Below are positions 34,542 to 46,374 of a stretch of DNA of 64,000 nt, piece by piece. The DNA comes from Zygnema cylindricum (taxonomy: Eukaryota > Streptophyta > Zygnematophyceae > Zygnematales > Zygnemataceae), in the NCBI GenBank assembly GCA_037447655.1, contig JBBHKE010003455.1, positions 747,812 through 811,811 on the forward strand. Reading direction: 5' to 3'. Below the pieces are notes generated by a model. That model was not told where the DNA came from. It searched no databases and was given only the letters and a program-made list of their open reading frames with translations. Each line of letters opens with the position of its first letter. Positions within the stretch are counted from its first letter, which is position 1. Made by a program: the position numbers and the translations under genes.

Positions 34542-35248
34542 CTTTCAAGAAATGCCTTCTACACTGACAACTTGATACCGCAACAAATAATACAACAGAA
34601 CCTTCTTAGACTGAACAATTGTGTAAAATATAACTTATGCAATCACTCTCCAAAGTTTCATGCGAATTGATCCACCACAACAAAAGAGTATTAGAAGTTG
34701 AAGATACTTAAACTCACCTATGCTGGAAAAGATATCACTACTAACTTATATTGAAAATTACACAGTCCTAAACTATTTACTCAGTGAGGGTATAATTACC
34801 ATCTTAACAATCAAATTTATCTATAATACTACACCTATATACGTTAAACGAAACCGTATAGTACGTAACATACGGACAAACCTTATTAATCTCAAACCTC
34901 AAAGATTAAGATCTCTCAAAGTTTATGGTTCGTCCCATCTTTAAATCCGTCGGTGAGTAATTCATTACCATAGAGGACCATTCTAGTGGTTTGGCGTCTC
35001 CGGTTACCATTCGATCTTCCGCTTGACTTTCACAAATATTTTCACGCGTCGTTATATAACGCATCCAAGATTCCAATTGTTTCGTTCAACGCAAATTTGA
35101 TAATAAACGTAACCTAAACAAACTTACTTTCTTTGAAGATACAGTTTACTCTCACACTATTACTGGTAAATAATGAGACCCGGCTTACAGAAATTATTCT
35201 AGAGCTCAGCGGCCCACTTGCGCCTTCTAAGCTCGCAGCTTTGTTACA
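34542..35248 (-). mobile_element. element X 5' LTR, main part
   Basis: It continues the X LTR interrupted by element Y; the remaining 60 bp are at 28332-28391. Compared with the 3' LTR it lacks the MITE. It ends TTGTTACA at 35248, 87 bp from the proline-rich exon below. Confidence 0.62.
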
Positions 35249-35334
35249 GTCCGTAACCTCCTCTATTTCAAAGAGTTTTCCATTGATGAGAGACTAAAGC
35301 TTTCCAAAACAAAAACAATATCACAATTAAAGCA

Positions 35335-35516
35335 TTACTTCACCATAACAAACTTAGCATGCATTACGGTCAGGCAAGGAATTGACAACAAACCGGATGG
35401 TGCAGGTGGGGCTGGAGGAGGTGGTCTTGGGGGACTTGGTATGGGCCTTATGGGGGGAGACGGAGGACGACGAGGTGGTGGTGGAGGAGAGTATGGAGGT
35501 GGAGGCGGAGAAACGG
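35335..35516 (-). pseudogene. proline-rich (extensin-like) exon of a lectin paralogue
   Basis: A good acceptor (TTTTCAG at 35517) opens a frame AVSPPPPPYSPPPPPRRPP followed by more PPSP, PRPPPP and APPAPSG blocks. This composition is typical of hydroxyproline-rich cell-wall or extracellular-matrix linkers. The acceptor is phase 1, like the lectin exon boundaries at 17.4-20.7 kb, but the lectin fragment upstream now ends in another phase, so the pair is probably decayed. A GTTTGT donor follows APPAPSG; without it the frame runs to a stop near 35335. Confidence 0.6.
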
Positions 35517-36066
35517 CTGAAAACAAAAACAAAAAAAACCCAAAACTTGGTAATCCAAACTTCAATTGCATGTGGAAGTTTTCAAAAAAAGACATGCTAA
35601 CATTTACGACATGAAATTTCGTAACGGCTTGCTTGTGCCTTCACTTCCTTTTCCCAAATCCTTCCTATGCACACAGACACCCTAAACTCTTCAGTGAAAA
35701 CAACGGGTTGAATGCCCATATTAAACACATTATTTTGCCAAAATTATAAAAGAAAATTGCAAATCAAAAACTACAACTGTACATTATTGATGGATGAAAA
35801 CAAAATGATATTTGCTTGCATAATATGTAACTAACATAATTGAGGTTTGGTCAATTGACACAGGGGTAAAAAGTTGAATGTACAACAACTGCAAAATGGT
35901 TGAAAAAATGTATCATAGTAATATTGAAACTTTAAGATACTCCATAAAAACAATATGATTTGTTGACCAAAAATTGAGTGATCAAGTTCACCTGCAAAGC
36001 ACTTTCAAACTTTGGAGGATGAAAAGGAATCAAATAAAAGTATTTAGTAACGCTTTAACAAAATAC

Positions 36067-36345
36067 CTGGGAAACTACAAATCCCCAACTGCAAATCTCA
36101 TGAGTGTCGACACAAAGTGAGAGTGTCGACACAAAGACCAGTACCAGCCAAGAATCCAACATTTGCATGAGTAACTCTTTGACATGCGACATAGGCAAGT
36201 GGCCTCAACAACTCGCAAAGATATTTGTTGTAAGTAGGCAATGGCGTGACTGGCTTTGAATTCTGACCGTTGAGGTACACTAGCAAAATCTGGCGTGCAT
36301 TATCGCAATCCACCCAAGCATACTTGGTGGACTGATTGAAATCTG
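36067..36345 (-). pseudogene. lectin-domain fragment, third paralogue
   Basis: The encoded [20 protein letters not shown] and CELLRPLAYVACQRV then NVGFLAGTGLCVDT match the C-terminal third of the lectin exon at 19.8 kb at about two residues in three. It starts abruptly at the FNQSTK block, where unrelated sequence follows, so the N-terminal two thirds are missing. A 17-bp duplication of GTGTCGACACAAAG near 36106-36140 and a small deletion before the CCCAG/gtattt donor disturb the frame. Confidence 0.72.
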
Positions 36346-38255
36346 ATTGCATCAGTGGTAAGGACTCGACTCCTTTGCTCCAATTGTTGTTGATGATGTC
36401 TTTGTTGTTGTCTTTGGTGCTCCCTTTTTTGCTTGTAAATTTTTGAGTGTTTGGACTTCCCATTTATGTCACACCTGTGGATGTGTGGATGTCTTGCTTT
36501 ATCTATCTGGCTACTCCACTCTGTCTCCCATTGTTCTCTCTTTGCTCCTCCATGCGCTACCATTTTTTACCTTTTTCGCTAGATTCTGCTTCTGACCTCC
36601 TAGTCGGTTTTCGGTTTCCGATTCACAGATCGACACTTACGGCATTGTTGATGTGATACTTGAACATGATCGCCTGACCGGTTATTGTAGCCCCATGGCT
36701 ACATCTGTTTGAGTGCCCCCCACGCTTCCGCGGACTTCGATGCCAACAGATCGGTGAGTGTCCATACCTTTGCCTGTGAGGGTTTTCGCGGTGTTCTCGG
36801 TCTTTGAATCACTTCTACCCATGTCTACGTTGTTGTTGACCTTCGTCTCTGGAATTTTGTTACTTAATTTTTTGCCTTGGATTGTGATCTGTCCAATTTC
36901 TGTTTTAAACTTTTCTGTTCCTCCTTTAGACTTTTCCAATGTTTAGATTTTTCCAAAGTTTGGCCTTGCTTTCCAAATGACAAGTCGTTACATTCTGATG
37001 CCCTCGAGAGTCCTAAATTCTTGCGGGAATCCGAATGTGGAAGTGGAGTTGGTGAGACCATATTGTTCTGCCTCTTTCCGAATCAGTGGAGCTACAGATT
37101 GTTGGTCACTTGTTGCCAACAATTTTTTAATTTTGCACCTTATGTTCACTAAGCAATTCCTCCCGGATCTGTGGTGATCTGATAAAGTTATATAGTAATC
37201 TGATGAAGTTCTAAGGTGATCTGTTTGATGGAGTTTGGTGTGCAATCGCCTTTCATTTGTCTTAAACTTTTATTGAGATTTGGATTTGCCTTGGTCAATT
37301 TTCTAGTCGTCTTGGCTGTCTCCCCTTTCCGTATGCATGCTCTATGCACGCATCAAGTTTAGCTCCTCTTTGTAATTGAGGCGAGCCTTCTCTTTTTTTT
37401 GATTGTCACCTGTTTGTGACTGTTCAACCCTACCTTCTCCGTTTGTTCCACCCTACCTTCTCCGTTTGTTCCAGTTGCAGGTGAAACGTCGGAGCCATCT
37501 TCCTGTTGCAAACGTTGGAGCCATCTTCGGAGCCATCTTCTTGTTGCAGGTGAAACATTGGAGTCATCAAGTTTAGCTCCTCCCTGTGATTGAGGCGAGC
37601 CCTCTCCTTCTTTTGATTGTCACCTGTTTGTGACTATTTGATCATGACTTCTCTTTTTGTTCCTGTTGCAAGTGAAACATTGAGCCATCAAAGTTTGTGT
37701 CACCTTGTGACACATTTGTGGTGTTGGATGCGATCTTTAGCAACACCTCCACCACTTCGTTCAACTCCCATCGGTCCAAATTCAGCTCCTCAAAACATAT
37801 GACGATATTCAAAAATTGTGTTGACATTAAGAGGATTAGCCAACAGATCCGCGTGGCCACTGAGAAGGCTCCGCATGCTATCTTTGCTTGGTCTAATCGG
37901 TTATAAAAGTGAGTGATTTATGATTCGATAAAAGTTCCATCTTTGAAAGAGGTTTGGAAGATGGTCTTGGTTAGTTTTGTCTTTCTAGCAAAAGAAGCTA
38001 CGGGTATGACATACTCTTGTGTGTAATCTGTGGTCGAGATGTGTTTGTCGTCCACCTCCATATGAGGTGAGCTCACTAACTTTTCCTCCTTTGCTTCTTT
38101 TGGCCATGTCACATTTATGACATGATCCTTTGTGATCTCTCTTTGACATAAAGTTTGGTCGTTTGTCTGCGAGATTTGCTTCCTAATGATGCGTTTTTAT
38201 CTCTCTATTTCTAGTCTCCCTCTCTCTATTTGCTGTTGTTGATTTCGCCTGCGCT
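36346..38255 (-). other. unidentified insertion in the lectin paralogue, possible LINE-like ORF1 remains
   Basis: Sequence unrelated to the lectin begins exactly where the lectin exon breaks. The minus strand holds a series of short hydrophilic, Lys/Gln-rich frames (37861-37642, 37245-36988, 37061-36864, 36939-36682, 36563-36300) that could be pieces of one nucleic-acid-binding protein such as a LINE ORF1. I see no RT and no poly-A end, so the identity stays open. A partly repeated pair, GTTTAGCTCCTC..GATTGTCACCTGTTTGTGACT, occurs near 37360-37430 and 37570-37635. Confidence 0.3.
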
Positions 38256-38258
38256 CGA

Positions 38259-38550
38259 CTCCCCCACTGAAAAGACACTAAAGACAAATGTTGAAATGCA
38301 TGTATTTTCTAGGTCTGAATAAAGGAAAAGTAAGAGGAAGTTAGCAGAGGCAGAGGCAGCATGCTCCTTGCTCCAATCTCCAATACCCATATTTGGTGCA
38401 CAACTCCCCCACTGAAAAGACACTAAAGACACGTGTTGAAATGCATGTATTTTCTAGGTCTGAATAAAGGAAAAGTAAGAGGAAGTTAGCAGAGTCAGAG
38501 GCAGCATGCTCCTTGCTCCAATCTCCAATACCCATATTTGGTGTAGTCAC
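38259..38550. repeat. 145-bp tandem duplication at the LTR start
   Basis: The block beginning CTCCCCCACTGAAAAGACAC and including TGTTGAAATGCATGTATTTT occurs at about 38259 and again at 38404 with few differences. The LTR therefore appears to have two starts, at 38289 and 38434. Confidence 0.8.
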
Positions 38551-40120
38551 TGAGAGCTGGCAGGCACCCATGGCCGCCTCAAAAGACTGAGCTCCTGCAA
38601 AACATGAGAGCTGGTAGGCACCCAACGCTGCCTCAGAAGAGAAGACAAGCAGAAGACAGAGCTCCGCAAGCAGAAGACAGAGCTCCTCATAGCTGCCAGG
38701 AGCAGGATTTGATCTTCTGACCGCAGGATTTGATCTTGTGACCTCAGGATGACAGTGCTCCTGCAAAACATGAGAGCTAGCACGGACCCATGGCTGCCTC
38801 AGAAGAGAAGGTTTTGCAGAGCTGGCAGGCACCCATGGTTTCCTCAGAAGAGAAGACAAGCAGAAGACAAAGCAGAAGACAGAGCTTCTGTAAGTAGAAG
38901 ACAGAGCTCCTCATAGCTGCCAGGAGCAGGATTTGATCTTGTGACCTCACGATGACAGTGCTCCTGTAAAACATGAGAGCTAGCACGGACCCATGGCTGC
39001 CTCAGAAGAGAAGGTTTTGCAGAGCTGGCAAGCAACCATGACCCATGGTTGCCTCAGAAGAGAAGACAGGTTTTGCAGAGCTGGCAGGCAACCATGACCC
39101 ATGGTTGCCTCGGAAGAGAAGACAAGCAGAAGACAGAGCTTCTGCAAAACATAGATGCCACGAGCAGAATTTGATCTTGTGACCTCAGGAAAACAGTCGT
39201 ACTGATTAGCTATCCTTTTTATCCAGTAGATCTCTTTAAATCGATAATAAACTATATTTGCTAAATATTTATAAAGTAACGCGGCAACACATTAAATATT
39301 TATAAAGTAACACAACGACACATTTCAAACGAAATGAAACATTGAAACGTACAGTACCCGCACGAAATACTGTACCGCACGAAATGAACGAAACGAAATC
39401 AGGTGTCTTTTCGCCATCAACGGTTCGCAAAGTAAGACTCATTTTTCAAAGGTCAAACGGGATGACGACCGTAAAAATTAAACGGTCAACACGGAACGAT
39501 GATCGTTGAATTTCAACGATCAACATTATTCGGCGCGCCATCAGATCGAACGGCTGAGATTGATCGCCGAATTAGGAACGGACGGCAAGCGTGAGTGCCG
39601 ACATGCCAGAAAGGTTTTTCTAGGAGCACTTCGCCAAAATGGAGGAAGATGACACGTGTTACCATCCTGTAAGATGCTGAAGAAGAAAAGGACAGAATGG
39701 AGATGACTTATTTGCCACGTGGCAGACCGAGAGTGGTGCCGAATATTTCCGTACATAAAGTACGGCGGCTACCGTACTTTGTATATACATTTTGTAGTGT
39801 ATGGTAATTTGATTGGTCTAGAAAGGCTATGAGTAGGTTCTTAGGACTTAAGCAAAAGGCTATGAGTAGGTTCTTAGGACTTAAGCATTTTTTGAAAGTC
39901 CTCTCTCCCAGAGGCCACCTGTATAAATTCGATGTCTTTGAACAACCATAACTTGATGCTCGGGTGAGCAAATTCAGTGATACTTTTTGCTACGGGCTCA
40001 TGGGATTCCAGGCTACACAAGGGTGTAGTCGGTCAGAGTGTTTGCTTGCCAAGGTGGCTGCATTTCTAAGGGAAAGTCAAAGTGGGGAATGTTATCCAAA
40101 ACTCATATTCTAACTTTGCA
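38289..40120 (+). mobile_element. large solo copia LTR with internal tandem repeats
   Basis: It starts TGTTGAAATGCATGTATTTT then CTAGGTCTGAATA, the same beginning as the element D LTR at 48357. It ends with the conserved GGTGAGCAAATTCAGTGATA block near 39960 and ACTTTGCA at 40120. No internal region follows on either side. At 1.8 kb it is about twice the length of the related LTRs because of tandem repeats in its 5' half. A 33-bp unit (AAAGGCTATGAGTAGGTTC..) is doubled near 39825-39890. Confidence 0.6.
38560..39195. repeat. complex tandem repeat array, about 206-bp main unit
   Basis: Units contain CAGGATTTGATCTTGTGACC, ACAGTGCTCCTG, AAAACATGAGAGCTAGCACG and GACCCATGGCTGCCTCAGAA. Two well-preserved copies start near 38723 and 38929, with partial copies on both sides. 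The long minus-strand frame of 172 codons here is a by-product of the repeats. Each CAGGATTTGATCTTG, read on the other strand, resembles the T-arm/B box of a tRNA gene. Confidence 0.75.
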
Positions 40121-40940
40121 TTCTGTGATGGAACTAAGCACACAGAAAGTATTAGAAAGTATTATTTCACAGGGGTGAAGCTGTAATGGGTTTTCAATTG
40201 TCAAGGGGTCAATCATTTGGGTTTATATAAACTTCGAGTCGGCACTATCTAGATTAGCTTCTTTGGATCTCCGAATTTTGTGTGGCAATGGAGCCCATAG
40301 AATTTCAACACGCGGGGCACCACTCGCGACTTCTTCACTGAAGGGACACTGAAAACACACGCGGGGCACCACTTGCAGTGGGCCCATATCCTGTTCACTT
40401 TAGGTAATCACTTAGGCCGTTGGCCTAGAGTTACAGAAGACATGCCTAAAGTATACACTAGGAATGGTGGTTATATATGGCTCACGATATTTGTAGACAA
40501 TAGAGAGGGAGGTTAAAACAACTTTAAATAGATTTATAAAAGTAGGAAATACAATTCTCTTGGACGCTGTTTAAAATAAAATAGGAGTCTCCACTTATGA
40601 CTGAATGTCAATCTCGGATTTGTGTACAAAGTGATTTTATGAATAAACTTCTACGCCTTATTTAATTGCTAAAATGTGATGATAGAGAGATAACCTCATC
40701 TGCATATTTATGTTTGTGCACTTCAATTGAATGATAAATGTGTGCACTTCGTGGTCCAATGCGTGCATGACAATTATACAACTTCAGCCGTTGGTGGCCA
40801 CGTCCCAAAATGTGTCAGTTTTCCATAAAAGCATTTGTTGTGAAATCGTCCCTAGATTTTGTATGATCTTATCTGTTCATCCATACAACATTGCCGCTCC
40901 GATTTTTGTACGCAATATCGGCCGAGATTGCATAAAAATC
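40121..40940. other. intergenic remnant with a possible copia primer site
   Basis: No gene is visible. A GCGGGGCACCACT block occurs twice (about 40312 and 40361). At about 40378-40393, on the minus strand, GGATATGGGCCCACTGC differs by one base over 14 from the anticodon-arm primer sequence of the copia elements, so the piece may be a fragment of another minus-strand element. Confidence 0.4.
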
Positions 40941-41039
40941 AACATGTTATTTTATGAATGACACTTGTCAACCATAAAAAACAAAAAGAAATGAAAATAG
41001 ATAATTACATAGTAATTACAAGCATGAATGGTAATAACA

Positions 41040-41205
41040 AGCATGAATTGTTCACCTCCATTGGAAGGTTAGTCACCCAACTCCAAGATGATTTTATGGT
41101 CCATACTACCTTAAACCTCCCAAACACCCAAATGATAAAACCTTGTGATATCATTTTGAGGTTGTGCAACATCTAGGCCAAGAGCATACGATGTCATAAC
41201 AAAAG
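41040..41205 (-). pseudogene. remnant of the linker/protease-start exon (copy U3)
   Basis: The CCAACTCCAAGATGATTTTA and GTTGTGCAACATCTAGGCC blocks match 18995-19152 and 17229-17402. The acceptor AG has become AT, about 30 bp are missing, and the frame is open only in pieces. Confidence 0.6.
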
Positions 41206-41946
41206 GAGAAAAAGTCAAAAATTATGCCAAATGATATGGCTCGATGAATACTCAACCGAATTTGTGTTTGTAGCTTACATAAAAGCTTTAAATTAACAGA
41301 AGAGGTCCTAAAAAACATGAAGCCCAAGTGTTGATCCTCATTGTGATCTTCTAATAGGAGAAATAACATGTCGCGTCATCACCAGGCTGTGAATGGAATA
41401 GTTGGGAGATATAAATTGTTTCTCTGGTAGTGGTCACACTTTGTTCCGTTACCCTTATGTTTAATTCCCATATGATAATATATTTTAGAATGTCAGAGTA
41501 TTTAAAGTTGTCAAAAGTTACGAGTATCAAAAATTTGTTTTTTCACATAGTTCAAACAAAAAGATCTACTAGTAGAGAAAGTGAGCAAGATACACGAGTG
41601 TGAAATAAATTTGCAGTAGCCTAACAAAATAAAATTAACAAAGTGATAATATCATTTGAAGCATTAACTTCACATGCAATGTTGTAAAAATGCTTGAACC
41701 ATATTATGCTACTTTGAAAAATCCAGGTTGAATTCATTGCACAAAAGACAAACTTTATTGAAAATTATAGCTTTATAATACAACTTTAACACTTGCTAGC
41801 CTACAACAAATGATCTTTAATTTTGTCCAACAAAATTTACGATTTGTTGACCAACCAAATGTGAGATTAAGTTCAGCATTGAAAGACTTGAAAGTTAGAG
41901 GAAAAGGAAGCTAAACATAATGTTCAGTATGATTTTTCATACATAC

Positions 41947-42731
41947 CTGTGAAGCTGCTTTCAAAGCTCCAACTTTGAATCTCATGAGTGTCGACACAGC
42001 CGCCAGTTCCAGCTGCGAATCCAACGTATGCTTTAGTAACTGTCTGGCATGTGGCACAGGCAGATGGCCTCAGCAACTCGCAAAGGGATTTTTTGTATGT
42101 AAGCAAAGGGCGTCGCTGGCTTAGCATTCTTAGTGTTGAGGTACACTTGCAAAATCTGGCGTGCACCATCGTAATTCACCCATGCATACTTGGTGGACTG
42201 ATTGAAATCATCCAAAATAGTTGTTATGTTGTATGTCACTGCGGCAACAACGAAGTTTTCACGTATGCCCACGTATCTTCCTGAAGGATCGTCGGAGTTT
42301 ACACAGGTGTCAAAAACAATGCTAACACTACCCACGACAGGTTGACCTGTATACGCCAGTGCCATGAAATATCCATTCCCTCCCAATTTGGAAAAGTCTA
42401 TGTTTGAGCCAAGAATGGTGAAGGCAAAGCCATCGCCATGGCACGTTTTGTTGTCGTTGTAGTTGCGGAAAGAGAATTGCACGTTAAATGATGCTGCTTC
42501 GCACCCATTAGTGCGATTATTTCGGAGAAGAGGGACTGAATTTGTGAACAATGCTCGTCCTTCTTGGTAGCTGCCATTTGTAAGTTGAAGTTGGGAGGAA
42601 ACAAGTCGAGATGATCCATAAAAGATAAGATTTTTCGGATCATTAAATTGCGTAAATGTGAATGTCGTGTTATCTGATGAATGACATTTGTCGACCATAC
42701 AAAACAAAAAGCAAGAAAAATGGATAAGCAC
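41947..42731 (-). pseudogene. lectin unit U3, frameshifted copy
   Basis: The frame is intact from the ATG at 42731 through [20 protein letters not shown] but shifts at the same extra G (AAGGGCG, near 42107) as U1. The CAA codon that is TAA in U1 is still sense here. The donor ACAG/gtatgt at 41947 is kept. No usable protease exons follow, so even without the shift it would give only a lectin. The hydrophobic start MLIHFSCFLFCMV is short for a signal peptide. Confidence 0.82.
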
Positions 42732-43349
42732 AGATTAATTGTAAGCAGGAATGGTTATTAGAAGCATGCATAGTTTTTGCAGACGCATGAAAGGATCGAT
42801 TTAACACTCAATGTTCACTACAATAATACCTATAATAGCGGAAGAATTCACATTACAAAGCATTGAATCACATTGAATGCACGATTGGAGGACATTTAGA
42901 AAAAAAAAATGACATTAATTAAAACCGAAATTACTATCTCTTCTTCTCTCTTCTTCTCTAATCTATTTCCTCCACATTCTTTGAAATGATTTATCTACAC
43001 AAACCCATCCCTCGTCTCGTAAATATTACACCCGTTATGGCGCAACACCTGAAATCTTGCGCCGCCAAAAAACCTCCAAAATTCAGCCAGTTGTCCACGG
43101 AACAACCTAGAGCACTCTAATATTGACTTAGGACTGAGTTCACTGCAAAACGACAACTCAAATCGAAATTATTACACAATTCAAAAGTATTGTTTCACTA
43201 AACACTAGACGTAAGACATTTCTAGACCCATCCAAAACAAGAAAAGTGACGCGAAACGAACAAACAAGTACTGTACTTTAGCTAAATTGTACGTGAAAGT
43301 AACATTATGTCCCCATGTGCCAAAGTAAGGGTTTTTTTATCATTTTCCT

Positions 43350-45636
43350 CAAAAATTTAGCCCTTCAGTGTAAAGATGGTCTCATGGGACTACACACAAT
43401 TAAATAAAGATGTTTTCTGTACATTGCAAAATTATGGCAATGCCGACAGCCATGTTTGGACCTTTATCACGAAACTCAGTAAGGCATCTGATATCAATCT
43501 GAAATTACTTGATTCAATGTAAATAAAGTTAGGATATGTGATTATTGTCAATATAAGCATCTAGGATGCCACCGGTGAAAGAATACTATCCACTGTATAA
43601 TAGACATAACTGGGGTTAAACGATTGAACACACGATAACGGGCCATTGACACATGACGTCATCAAAAGAATGGAAAAAACAACAATTAATCATCGGACAT
43701 ACAAAACGGAAACTGGGTCGAAGTCAAAAAACATTTCAAGTTGGTTGAATGAGAAGTTTGGGTCTTAGGGCTTGCCTGGAGAATTTTCCTGGTAGTCTGT
43801 AGGGAGCACTCCAGTGAAGCCCGGGTTGTACTTTTGTGACGAAGCTGGCGCGACAAACCATACTCCCCAAACGAAAATATGGAGTAGAAAAATGGTGACA
43901 GCACAGTGGATGATTAGTGTTGATGAGCCACTGACCATGCCCATATTTATTGAATATCTCCTTCTCTCCTCAATTCCCTCTCTCGCTACTCTTCTTAGTC
44001 TCTTTGCCTCTCACTATGCCCTTCCCTATTACTCTCCTTCTTCCTCGCCCTCTCCCGCCTCCTCTCCCCCACTCTCTTCCTTTGTTGTTTCGTGGGGTAC
44101 TTTCACACTGCAAAACACCAATGTTTTTGACAAGTTAGCTTCCGAAATTGGAGTAGTTATTTTTTTTAAAACTTATTGATTAATTACAATTGTTATGTTA
44201 TTAAACAGCACAGTATTTAGTGTCACTAAGAGATTCTTGAGCAGACACTCAGACTCTGAATACGATACAAATATACCAATTCTCAGAGAAAATCCTTCAA
44301 CAAAATGTACTTTTTCTTGAAGATTGTGATAAGGACAGTTTTATTTCGGTTCGTTTCTGGGTTTAGGAATAAATCCAGCAAACCCTATTTTCGCTACTAA
44401 GAGGATTGTCTTCCAAGAGAACAAAGCTGAGAGAAAAAACTGCAGCTTAAAAACGCACAGTTTAACTATTGGAGTTTTTCTTTTAACATGAAGCTTATAA
44501 TGTTAGAATTTTGCAGAATCGTAAAATATATAAACATGAGGCTTATGAAACTTGTCAATGTAGACTCTCCAATCTCGTGAATAAAGACTCTGTATTTGTC
44601 AATCCATTTGACATTTTGATCTTCTTAGATTTTGCTTTAACAAACCATGAAAACTTTATTTAAACGATTATGGCTCAGAATACTAAAGAACATATTAAGA
44701 TGAGTAAAGATTGGATGAAGATCCTTTAACACAACCAATATTTTCCGTCCTTTTATAATTTTGATGACTTGAAAATTTAGACATTTCAAATTTGTTAAAT
44801 ATCAACACTAAACTGTTACTGATTCGTACATTTTTTCCGGATTTTTGGTTTCGAGTCACGCTTTGTTACATGTTTTTGATGAAAAGAAAAAGAAACTGGT
44901 CAGCGGCTTACTCTTCTTTGCAAAAAGTTGAGCTTTAAGCGCATTCCTCGGAAGGAGAGAAACTAACACTGGGAAGATAAAACGAGGAAAGGGGAGTTAA
45001 AAATGCGACTGACTTTTAACGTTTTTTTCGGTTGTATGGCATTTAGGACCGTTTCGAACGTTAAAAACCATGATTGTTCGTTTTGTTGTACAAAACGCAA
45101 CGTAGCTGCCACCTGGCAGTTCAAGCTAACGACAAATGTTTGCCACAGATTTACCTAGGGTTTGACGTTTCGTGGTTGGCTAAAACCTTTGTAACAGCTG
45201 GATGTACTAATGGTAACATGTCCAGAACTGGTTCCGTGACACAGTTTAGTTACAATTAAGTAATTACCACATAGAGATATGACGATGGAGCGTAGAATTC
45301 TCATAAAGCCAGTTCGATATTACGGGCAGTTAAATTACGTACAACATCTAAACAGTTTTCCCTCCGTTCTGAGGTAGTTTGACTTTTTGTCGTACTATAT
45401 GCACTGTACTCTTCGAATTCTGACTTTCAGACATTCAGTTAATAGGTACACGTATTTTGTTAGCTACACTTGTCGACATGAACGCCAGAACTTCTGCAAA
45501 CTGTTGGCTGTGTTTGTGCGTGGGACCACTTCGCACGTGCGATGACTAGATTTAACTGCACGCGTGTAATGGCTCTAGCTGGCGTCGAACAGACCGCAAG
45601 AATCCAAATTTCCATTCGAAGGGCAACACGCCACTA
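43350..45636. other. intergenic, no gene recognised
   Basis: A 121-codon plus-strand frame (43814-44179) runs through a pyrimidine-rich, low-complexity stretch near 43970-44090 and encodes Ser/Pro/Leu-rich sequence with no recognisable domain. A 72-codon minus-strand frame overlaps it. I do not call either a gene. Confidence 0.45.
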
Positions 45637-46175
45637 CACCGCGCATCGTTATTAGTGTCAAAGTTTAAATAGTGTGGAAGTAAATATACCGTCATTGACG
45701 CTAATTAAGATTTTTTTTTTTTTTTTTTAAAAGGTGTATTCTAATTTCGGCGTTTATGCTAATTTGGGAACAGCAAAAATGGAATATTCGTTGTACGATT
45801 ATCTACATTAATATATGTATTTGTACAAAATATAAAAAATCGTACGCCGTCGTGAAATTTAAATATCCGTACATGTAAGACTAGTTTACGTGTCAGAACA
45901 ATCCCGTTTTTTTAGCGCACGATCCTATGCGTGCGCGTCTGATTTAACTCATTTTTTGTAAAATTTTCACTTGAAAAGGTACATTTATGTACGGTCTGAC
46001 ATCGACCGTACACCATACTATTTAGATATTATTGTAATTCGTCCTTTACGCTATTTTGTACGGCATCTTAATTAACGTCAAGGAAATATTAAAATCATGT
46101 ATCCTATTTGAGGAAAAAAATCAAAATTTTAAGAACCCAAATTAGTGTCGTTGACACTAATAACGATGCGCGGTG
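45637..46175. mobile_element. 539-bp terminal-inverted-repeat element with TA target duplication
   Basis: The ends are perfect 25-bp inverted repeats, beginning CACCGCGCATCGTTATTAGT at the left and ending ACTAATAACGATGCGCGGTG at the right, each flanked by TA. A TA duplication and short non-coding body suggest a Tc1/mariner-type (Stowaway-like) MITE. A diverged single end (ACTAATAGCGATACATGGTG) is found near 6521-6540. Confidence 0.78.
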
Positions 46176-46374
46176 TAACTTGCTGGATTCCGTACGCATT
46201 ACAGCTTAGCATAGATGTCCAATTCGTACGGATATGGACTTTTTTACGAAAACTACGTAGTATTCGTTTGTTTCGTAGCTTTCGTAAATTTCGAACGTCT
46301 CAAATGTACGAAATATTGTACGGACATTTCAAAAAAAAAGACGGTGGTTCATTTGCGCGCGCGTATTTTTTACC

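Larger units (their letters stand above)
40940..43340. repeat. segmental duplication of the lectin unit and its upstream DNA
   Basis: It aligns with about 18.95-21.2 kb: a linker-exon remnant, the intron, the lectin exon and some 500 bp upstream. Similarity fades in the GGTTTTTTTATCATTTTCCT block near 43340, which is itself repeated at 4660 and 21190. The copy lies some 22 kb from the parent; the region between contains elements X and Y and the LTR at 38-40 kb. Confidence 0.8.

Noticed and set aside
38341-38859. 172-codon minus-strand open frame
   Set aside because: It is built of tandem LTR repeats (repeated LLRQPWVRASS and CLLLAELCL peptides); no independent sign of coding.
43814-44179. 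121-codon plus-strand open frame as a gene upstream of U3
   Set aside because: Low-complexity Ser/Pro/Leu sequence from a pyrimidine-rich tract, no domain, no conserved start context, and an overlapping frame on the other strand.
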